From Synechococcus sp. AG-686-F08 (GTDB lineage: Bacteria > Cyanobacteriota > Cyanobacteriia > PCC-6307 > Cyanobiaceae), in the NCBI GenBank assembly GCA_003210315.1, contig QCVQ01000006.1, forward strand, positions 1 through 59,440: a DNA stretch of 59,440 nucleotides, given 5' to 3'. The notes below the pieces were generated by a model. It saw only the letters and a program-made list of their open reading frames with translations. It was not told the DNA's origin and searched no databases. The position numbers and the translations under genes are program-made. How positions within the stretch are numbered: position 1 is the first letter of the stretch; each line of letters begins with the position of its first letter. Below, one piece after another: positions 53,816 to 59,440 of the stretch.

Positions 53816-54834
53816 TGGCACGGGGAAGGGAGCTGTTTCGCTACTGCGCAACGCGACTCGCACTGGCTCCAGTGATGCTTTGGCTGATTGCCAGCCTGGT
53901 GTTTTTGCTCCTGCGTGTCGCGCCAGGAGACCCGGTGGATGCGGTACTCGGAAGCAGGGCCCCAGAAGCCGCTAAGGCCGCTCTGAGAAGCAGCCTGGGC
54001 CTCGATCAATCGCTATGGAATCAATATTCCAATTTTCTCAGCAGGCTGGTTCATGGAGATTTAGGCAATGCTCTGATTAATAACGAGTCGGTGCGTTCGA
54101 TCATCAGTAAAACGCTCCCGGCAAGCTTGGAGCTGGGGATCACCGCCTTAATCATCTCAGCCGTTCTGGGCTTAACAGTTGGTTTTAGCGGGATTGCAAG
54201 GCCTGAGGGGAAATTTGACTTTGCCGGCCGCTTTTACGGCATTGGCACCTACGCATTACCCCCGTTTTGGGCGGCCATGCTCATCCAACTCGTGTTTGCG
54301 GTCATGCTCGGCTGGCTGCCCGTTGGCGGCAGATTCCCTCCCAGCTTGATTCCCCCAGAGGGCAGCGGCTTTCTGATCTTTGACAGCGTGATCAGCGGCA
54401 ATTGGGCTGCCCTGCAAGGAAGCATTCGGCACCTTGTGCTGCCGGCCTGCACCTTGGGACTCCTGCTGAGCGGAGTGTTTACGAACGCACTACGGCTGAA
54501 TCTGAACCGCACCCTGAAATCGGATTATGTGGAATCGGCGAGGAGCCGAGGACTGAGCGAAACCCAGGTGGTACTGCGCCATGCCCTGCCCAATGCTCTG
54601 CTGCCCGTGCTCACGATTGCAGGCATCACGGTGGCATCGCTGATCGGTGGAGCGCTGCTGATTGAAGTGACCTTCTCCTGGCCAGGCATTGCCATGAGCC
54701 TTTACGAGAGCATCAACCAACGCGATTACCCAGTGGTCCAAGGCATCGTTGTCGCCATCGCCGCCCTGGTCGTGATGGTGAGTGTGGCTGTTGATCTTTT
54801 GGTGGCCGTCCTCGATCCGCGCATCCGTTACTGA
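53815..54834 (+). CDS. DppB-like ABC transporter permease
   Basis: A 339-residue permease of the DppB/OppB/NikB type with six spans: one at the start (LAPVMLWLIASLVFLLLRVA) followed by the periplasmic APGDP loop, and five around and after GITALIISAVLGLTVGF. The EAA loop is ESARSRGLSETQVVLRHALPN. It starts with ATG sharing one base with the upstream stop (TAATG). The usual DppC partner and ATPases are not next to it; the following gene is on the other strand. Confidence 0.92.
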   Translation: MARGRELFRYCATRLALAPVMLWLIASLVFLLLRVAPGDPVDAVLGSRAPEAAKAALRSSLGLDQSLWNQYSNFLSRLVHGDLGNALINNESVRSIISKTLPASLELGITALIISAVLGLTVGFSGIARPEGKFDFAGRFYGIGTYALPPFWAAMLIQLVFAVMLGWLPVGGRFPPSLIPPEGSGFLIFDSVISGNWAALQGSIRHLVLPACTLGLLLSGVFTNALRLNLNRTLKSDYVESARSRGLSETQVVLRHALPNALLPVLTIAGITVASLIGGALLIEVTFSWPGIAMSLYESINQRDYPVVQGIVVAIAALVVMVSVAVDLLVAVLDPRIRY

Positions 54835-56441
54835 TGCACCAAGGCGGCCGCCGCCTCTCGATCGAGCCGATGCAGGTGCAAATCTCCCCGCTGCAAATGC
54901 AGGGTTTTGGCTGTGGATCGAGGCTCGGCTTTGCGCTGTTCTTGTTCCACTAAAAACTGCACCACTTCTTGCTCCAAGAGCGCTTGCACCTGGAGCGGCT
55001 GAACACCAACAAGCTCTTCTCCCAGTTGAAAGAGATCTTCACCCCGTCCACCTTGCCTTTGCCCCTCCACCCGCACAGGGGAAAAATGACTCGCTCCCTC
55101 CACAAGCACCACTCGACTGGAAGAATCTGCCGGCATCGCTAACAACAAACCCAACTGTTCGCTGATCGGTGGCGTGATCAGATCAAGGGTGCCACCCGTA
55201 AACAACACAGGCACTTTGACGGTTTTGGAAAGAGAGCCAGCAGGCCAGAGCAAGCTGCCAAAACTGTTGAAACCAATCACAGCCGACAACGCATTGGGTG
55301 CAACTTGCTGGGGCAAAGACACATCCACCAACTGACACTGCAACAGGCGCGACAAGTTGCTGAGCGGCAAATCACCCAAAACCGAAGAGCAACGACGCGC
55401 AAGACCTGGAGCCGGCCTTGCACCTGTTGAAAGCAATGCACTAAATGCACCCAAAGAATGGCCAGCAAGGACCAAGCGTTGACCTGGCACCTGAAAGACA
55501 CCCTGATCGCGGGCCTTCAGCAAGGCATCAAGATCCTTCAGGCGAGCGGGGAGGACTTCGGCACCAGGAGGGGGAAGACGACCCTCCAATAGCGCTTGGA
55601 CCGCTTCGTCATCGCTGCCAGGGTGCTCTGGAACTAAAACGGCCCAACCACGACGACTGAGACCGCGACCAAGCCAGCGAAAATGATCTGGGCTGCCTCC
55701 TAGACCCGGCATCAACACCATCCATTGCTCTCGCTTTGGGGCCCCCTCCGCTGGCAGCCAAAGCTGAAACCCCAATGGCTCCTCGCGATGGCCAACCTTC
55801 AGGGACATCAAGCGTGGCTGTATCCGGGAATCCGGGTCTTGAGGGGAGGAATCGGCACGATTCGAAGCTGAAGCCGTGACGGGGATGCGATCCAGGCTGC
55901 GCACCAAGTTTTGTTGGCGCTCAAGTTGCATCCGCCAACTGGATGCCAGCTCAAGCAAGAGATCGAGATCGAGACGAACGCTTTCAGCAGGCAAGGCCTC
56001 AAGCAAATCCAAGCTTGAAATCTGCTGCTGTTGGGTGAGGAGTTCGTTGATTGTTTGTCGAACAATGACCCCCTCCGTGTCATCGTCCACTCTCACCAAA
56101 TCAGCAATTTGATCTAACAATTGCCGGCCCGCCCAGCTATTTAAAAGCTGGCGGGCCATGCTGCGATCCAGGATCACTGGAGCCTGAAGCAGCTCCAAAA
56201 CTCCGGCTCGACTGTCCGGCGCCAATAAGGAAAACCAAGTACTGAGCTCGGAGCGGTGACCTCCATCCGAGCGCGCCCATTTCGCTAAATCACCAATCGA
56301 AAAGGGAATCACCGTGCCATCGATCTGGACTTCCAGCTGAGAAGCAGCCCACAACGGACGCGGTGAGACGCCTAAAAACAGCAGACTGCACACACAACCT
56401 GCAGCTATTCGCAGTCCTGTTGAGCGTCTTCGCAAGGCCAA
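54828..56441 (-). CDS. Alpha/beta hydrolase with N-terminal DUF1400-type domain
   Basis: An exported protein of about 535 residues. Signal peptide LRIAAGCVCSLLFLGVS with basic n-region; then a helical DUF1400-type domain (LEVQIDGTVIPFSIGDLAKW to about 190); then an alpha/beta hydrolase with LMPGLGGSPDHF (oxyanion strand), the nucleophile elbow AGHSLGAFSAL, an Asp in LFTGGTLDLITPP, and the His in EGASHFSP. Substrate unknown, esterase or lipase-like. No ATG fits; I take TTG 56441, though GTG 56474 is possible and would meet the divergent MFS gene. Confidence 0.85.
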   Translation of the reverse strand: MALRRRSTGLRIAAGCVCSLLFLGVSPRPLWAASQLEVQIDGTVIPFSIGDLAKWARSDGGHRSELSTWFSLLAPDSRAGVLELLQAPVILDRSMARQLLNSWAGRQLLDQIADLVRVDDDTEGVIVRQTINELLTQQQQISSLDLLEALPAESVRLDLDLLLELASSWRMQLERQQNLVRSLDRIPVTASASNRADSSPQDPDSRIQPRLMSLKVGHREEPLGFQLWLPAEGAPKREQWMVLMPGLGGSPDHFRWLGRGLSRRGWAVLVPEHPGSDDEAVQALLEGRLPPPGAEVLPARLKDLDALLKARDQGVFQVPGQRLVLAGHSLGAFSALLSTGARPAPGLARRCSSVLGDLPLSNLSRLLQCQLVDVSLPQQVAPNALSAVIGFNSFGSLLWPAGSLSKTVKVPVLFTGGTLDLITPPISEQLGLLLAMPADSSSRVVLVEGASHFSPVRVEGQRQGGRGEDLFQLGEELVGVQPLQVQALLEQEVVQFLVEQEQRKAEPRSTAKTLHLQRGDLHLHRLDREAAAALVHQ

Positions 56442-56476
56442 GACCAGTCCACTGGTGGAACCAGTTTCCCGCACCT

Positions 56477-57781
56477 TTGCAAGAAGTGGCGTTTATTCGC
56501 CTGCTCGCCTCTTTTGGAGCTGGTGGTGTCATCTATCTGACACCGATCGTGTTTCACCAGGCGAGCTTTACAGCAGTCCAAGTGAGTCAAGGGTTGGCGG
56601 CCTCTGCCTTGATCGGCACGGTGGCAAGGCTGTTGAGTGGCGTCTTGCTGGACCGCGGCCTGACTTGCTCATGGCCAGTCCGAGCCGCTGCCCTGCTCGC
56701 CTTGATGGCGGATTTGGTGCTGTTTCAGGCCACAGGCTTCAACGGATATCTCGTTGGACAATTGCTGATTGGTGTGGCTGCCGGCCTCTACTTCCCAGCG
56801 ATCGAATTGGCCGTTCCATTGAGCTGCAGCGGTTTCACGTCCAGCCGTGGATACGCTCTCGCTCGCAGCGCTGACGCCTTAGGGGTTGCAGCTGGCGCCT
56901 TACTTGGTGCGATGTTGACCGCCATGGACATGATCCGAATGGTCTATGCGGTTGAGGCCGCGGCCGTGTTGAGCATGCTGGTTGTGTTGTTGCTCACGCC
57001 CCTGCCAGACGGACGGGCAGCGCTACTTCATGCCAGCGCCTCGACAATTAACAACCACAAACTCAAAGCTGAGACGACAGCAAACGGCGATTCCAAGACC
57101 GAAGCGAAAGCGAAGCCAGAGGCAGAGTGGCGCTGGCTTCTGCCCCTAATTCCAGTTCTCATTGTGAGCGTGATCGCCACTGGAATTGTGTCTTTAATGC
57201 AAAGCGCCCTTCCGCTCGACATGGTGCGTGGAGGGCTGGCGCGCGCACCTCTAAGCGAAGCTTCCAGCGGCGGCTTGATTGCTTGGCAGCTCCTGTTGTT
57301 GATGGTGCTTCAGTGGCCCATCGGCAACTGGGTTGCAAAGCGCAGTCTGCGTTTTGGCTTGGGTATGGGTCTGCTTGGCTTCATCACAGGCTGTCTCCTA
57401 TTGGCTGGATCAGCGCTCTGGGCGGGGGGCAGCAGCCTGATTGCGCTTGCGATGATTCCGATCGCCTTTGGAGAGGCTGCTTTTTTACCAACGGCGGCAG
57501 AAGCGATGGTGGAAGAGACGCCTCTCCAACATCGCGGCTTGGCCATGGCCTTGTTCTCGCAATGCTTTGCGATCAGTGCCATCGCCGCACCTCTCCTCGC
57601 AGGTGCCCTTTTAGACCAGCAGGGTCATGGCTTGGTGCTTTGGTTAGTGATGGGTGGCATCTGCTTAGCGGTGGTGCCCCTGCTGAAGGCTGTCAGACCC
57701 CGATACAAGCCAAATTTGAGTGGAAGCCCAATTGAGGAACCCCTAGATGCCACGAACCCGAGAACTGCTGCGCTCCGTTAA
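56477..57781 (+). CDS. MFS transporter
   Basis: A twelve-span major facilitator of about 434 residues. The first span is IRLLASFGAGGVIYLTPIVF, the 2-3 loop has the motif-A-like GTVARLLSGVLLDRG, and a charged Lys/Glu-rich loop (about 227-254) divides the two halves. Substrate unknown; drug/sugar efflux types look similar. The start is uncertain: TTG 56477 puts the first helix close to the N-terminus, while GTG 56363 would overlap the divergent hydrolase by over 100 bp. Confidence 0.85.
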   Translation: MQEVAFIRLLASFGAGGVIYLTPIVFHQASFTAVQVSQGLAASALIGTVARLLSGVLLDRGLTCSWPVRAAALLALMADLVLFQATGFNGYLVGQLLIGVAAGLYFPAIELAVPLSCSGFTSSRGYALARSADALGVAAGALLGAMLTAMDMIRMVYAVEAAAVLSMLVVLLLTPLPDGRAALLHASASTINNHKLKAETTANGDSKTEAKAKPEAEWRWLLPLIPVLIVSVIATGIVSLMQSALPLDMVRGGLARAPLSEASSGGLIAWQLLLLMVLQWPIGNWVAKRSLRFGLGMGLLGFITGCLLLAGSALWAGGSSLIALAMIPIAFGEAAFLPTAAEAMVEETPLQHRGLAMALFSQCFAISAIAAPLLAGALLDQQGHGLVLWLVMGGICLAVVPLLKAVRPRYKPNLSGSPIEEPLDATNPRTAALR

Positions 57782-58427
57782 AAATTTGCGCATCCTGCGC
57801 GAGATTGCAGTCACAGAAGGAGCTCTGAAAGGGGTGGGAGACCTCATCGACAACTTCCTCGACAGTGAGGCGATGGTGGTTTCAATCGCGCGGTTTAAGG
57901 CTTTACCTGGCGGTGCCGAAATGATGGAGCAGCGCTTCCCAGCCTTTCAACCAAACATTGAGACGCTGGAATTGCTCCCGGAAGGAACACTGGGGCGGGC
58001 CTACGCGGGAATGATTCGCCGCTTGAATTACGACGCCGACTTTTTCCGTCCCCGAGACACGAGCACGGAAGCCCTCTGGCTCACCCAACGCATCGCCACC
58101 ACCCATGACATTCATCATGTGATCGCTGGGCTCAACACCCAAGCGCAGGGGGAGTCGGCAGTGTTGGCGATCACCGCCACTCAGATTGGCTTCCCCGCCT
58201 ATGTGCTCCTCAACCTTTTGGCCAGCTTTAAGGCTTTCCGTTTTCAACCCACTGAGCATGAAGCGATCAGTCGCGCCATTGCGCATGGTCAGCGCGTCGG
58301 CCTGCAGGCCAAGCCCCTGGTCTTACAGCGTTGGGAGGAGGGCTGGGAAAAACCCCTAAGCCAATGGCGAGAGGAGCTCGCCATCCCGATGGCCACAGGC
58401 GAGACTTTCAGCGCGAACTATGAGTAG
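57747..58427 (+). CDS. Coq4-family protein
   Basis: A 226-residue protein related to Coq4, which organises ubiquinone biosynthesis in mitochondria and proteobacteria. The Coq4 metal motif HDxxH is present in TTHDIHHVIAGL, and LGRAYAGMIRRLNYDADFF is typical. Since cyanobacteria make plastoquinone and no ubiquinone, its role must differ or concern plastoquinone. It starts 35 bp inside the MFS gene and overlaps the next gene by 8 bp. Confidence 0.88.
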   Translation: MPRTRELLRSVKNLRILREIAVTEGALKGVGDLIDNFLDSEAMVVSIARFKALPGGAEMMEQRFPAFQPNIETLELLPEGTLGRAYAGMIRRLNYDADFFRPRDTSTEALWLTQRIATTHDIHHVIAGLNTQAQGESAVLAITATQIGFPAYVLLNLLASFKAFRFQPTEHEAISRAIAHGQRVGLQAKPLVLQRWEEGWEKPLSQWREELAIPMATGETFSANYE

Positions 58428-58791
58428 GTCCAAGATGCCCCGCAGACATTTGCTCTGGATCAGCCTTGGTTTGATAGTGAGTCAAGCGATCCTTGGGAGT
58501 GGGGCGAAAGCCCAAATATCCGAGCAAGACATGCGTCGTGGACTTGTAGGTCAATCTGCGTATGCAGCCTGCAAGATGCTTCACGCTGACTACAGCCAAG
58601 AGCGCGCTGATCTAATCGTGGAAGCAGCGATTAAAAACAATAACTGGGAGTCCCAAAAGGACTGGTTAAAATCTTCCCAAGCCACACAAACGATCAAGCT
58701 GGTGAGCGAAGCCATGAATCAAGATTGCACAGACTTTAATCAAAACAGCGCACAATTTGTTCCAGCAATGGAGGCGATTGAGGCTCTTTAA
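58420..58791 (+). CDS. Small secreted protein, 123 residues
   Basis: A signal peptide (LLWISLGLIVSQAILGSGAKA, cleavage near residue 31) precedes a helical, polar mature part with two Cys (YAACKMLH and MNQDCTDF), perhaps disulfide-linked. No family recognised. It overlaps the Coq4-like gene by 8 bp, so it is likely co-transcribed. Confidence 0.75.
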   Translation: MSRSKMPRRHLLWISLGLIVSQAILGSGAKAQISEQDMRRGLVGQSAYAACKMLHADYSQERADLIVEAAIKNNNWESQKDWLKSSQATQTIKLVSEAMNQDCTDFNQNSAQFVPAMEAIEAL

Positions 58792-58905
58792 TTCGATCTC
58801 AGATTCAGAAAAGAATGGTCTAAAGTACTAATACAATCAAAAGGCTCAAACCAAAAGCCAACCGCTCTGGAAAAAGAATATGGAAATCCAAGCAGGCTGC
58901 TTTAA

Positions 58906-58931
58906 GGCTTTATTAAACTATATATAAAGCC
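58906..58931. other. Hairpin downstream of the RTX-type gene
   Basis: GGCTTTAT (58906-58913) pairs with ATAAAGCC (58924-58931) over ten bases. It lies between two convergent genes and could serve as a weak terminator, but neither side has a T run. Confidence 0.35.
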
Positions 58932-58991
58932 CTCAACATCAATAACAATTCTCTCTCAAATCGTTTGGATTTGACCCATATCAATGATGTC

Positions 58992-59438
58992 TTACCAACC
59001 TACGGAGCTTGACATCACGCCCGAATCATCTGCAGCCAAAGTGCTACTGCCAGAGAGCACTACGATTTTCTCGTGGTTCTCAAAAGTCAAACGAAGGCGA
59101 AGATCATCAATGATCTCAAAACCGATACCCTCCTCAAGAGCGATCAAATCTTCGCAAGAAAAGTCTGGCAACGTGAGGTAACTAACAGGCGCAAGTTCAC
59201 CCTTCATGCTTTGGTGACGAACAAGGACTGTGTCTGATCCACTTCCGAGAAAGGCAATATCATAACCAGCACCTGTGTTAATCAGATCATCGCCATCCAT
59301 ACCCATCACTTTATCGTTGCCATCTTTCGTAGCAATAAAGTCATTAAGATTGCCGCCCATCACAATATCGTCGCCGACTGATGTTCCAGCAAAGTTAGAA
59401 AATCCCTGACCAAGGCCTAGGGAGATATCTTGAATCAT
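58992..59438 (-). CDS. RTX/hemolysin-type calcium-binding protein (window edge)
   Basis: The visible 148 residues contain degenerate Gly/Asp-rich nonapeptide repeats (GTSVGDDIVMGGNLNDFI, GNDKVMGMDGDDLI, GAGYDIAFLGSGSDTV), which bind Ca2+ and form a parallel beta roll in RTX exoproteins, followed by a C-terminal part without repeats. Only two bases lie beyond the ATG at 59438, so that Met may be internal and the gene probably continues past the window. RTX proteins are secreted by type I export; no exporter is seen here. Confidence 0.75.
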   Translation of the reverse strand: MIQDISLGLGQGFSNFAGTSVGDDIVMGGNLNDFIATKDGNDKVMGMDGDDLINTGAGYDIAFLGSGSDTVLVRHQSMKGELAPVSYLTLPDFSCEDLIALEEGIGFEIIDDLRLRLTFENHEKIVVLSGSSTLAADDSGVMSSSVGW

Positions 59439-59440
59439 TG

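Overview
The window comes from a marine picocyanobacterium of the Synechococcus (alpha-cyanobacterial, phycobilisome-bearing) type. The evidence is a ferredoxin-NADP reductase with an N-terminal CpcD-like linker domain, zwf-opcA, chlI, petG, cytochrome cM, crtE, a CrtL-type lycopene cyclase, a cyAbrB regulator, a standalone CAAD protein, and the small RNA Yfr1 between guaB3 and trxA, the place it occupies in marine picocyanobacteria. Most of the sequence is dense, moderate-G+C core genome with short or overlapping gene junctions. Start codons GTG and TTG are common.

Layout. 0-7.7 kb: tRNA-Glu, an SRPBCC protein, petH with its own promoter and terminator, then a same-strand run zwf-opcA-cobB-acylphosphatase-phosphoglycerate mutase-like (NADPH supply and cobamide synthesis). 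7.7-12.2 kb: a loose, partly AT-rich accessory stretch with a GAP-family membrane protein and several very small proteins (an NblA-like 58-residue protein, a 27-residue membrane peptide, a 54-residue cysteine-rich protein). 12.2-16.1 kb, minus strand: folD-crtE-DUF212-RecD-like helicase, with overlapping junctions downstream of crtE. 16.1-18.3 kb: a 7TM-HD (PgpH-like) phosphohydrolase gene interrupted by an in-frame TGA. 18.3-22.9 kb: small conserved genes (RluA-type synthase, thiamine-binding MTH1187-type protein, secreted HExxH protein, ferredoxin, Nif11). 22.9-31 kb: orphan sugar-ABC permease, leuA, GH57 branching enzyme, lycopene cyclase, gyrA. 31-40.1 kb: CAAD protein, guaB3-Yfr1-trxA, hisH-rsmD, divergent petG/cytM, a SpoU-type methyltransferase, class A beta-lactamase-like hydrolase, DUF3370, chlI, ruvC.

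40.1-47.2 kb is visibly different: AT-rich, gene-poor, with unknown small genes, selO, what look like decayed reading frames, and a cyAbrB regulator whose start codon abuts a hairpin. 47.2-59.4 kb returns to core-like sequence: an exported beta-carbonic anhydrase, 5-formyl-THF cyclo-ligase, sufE, homoserine dehydrogenase, a DppA-DppB-like pair, a DUF1400-type hydrolase, an MFS carrier, a Coq4-like protein and a truncated RTX-type protein at the window end.

The strongest unexplained signals are (1) the in-frame TGA in the PgpH-like gene, just before the last metal-binding Asp, with an intact continuation in the same frame; (2) the cluster of micro-proteins and structured leaders at 9.8-11.9 kb; and (3) RNA hairpins set directly against start codons at 46.1 and 51.9 kb. 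All function calls rest on motif recognition by eye; no database search was run.
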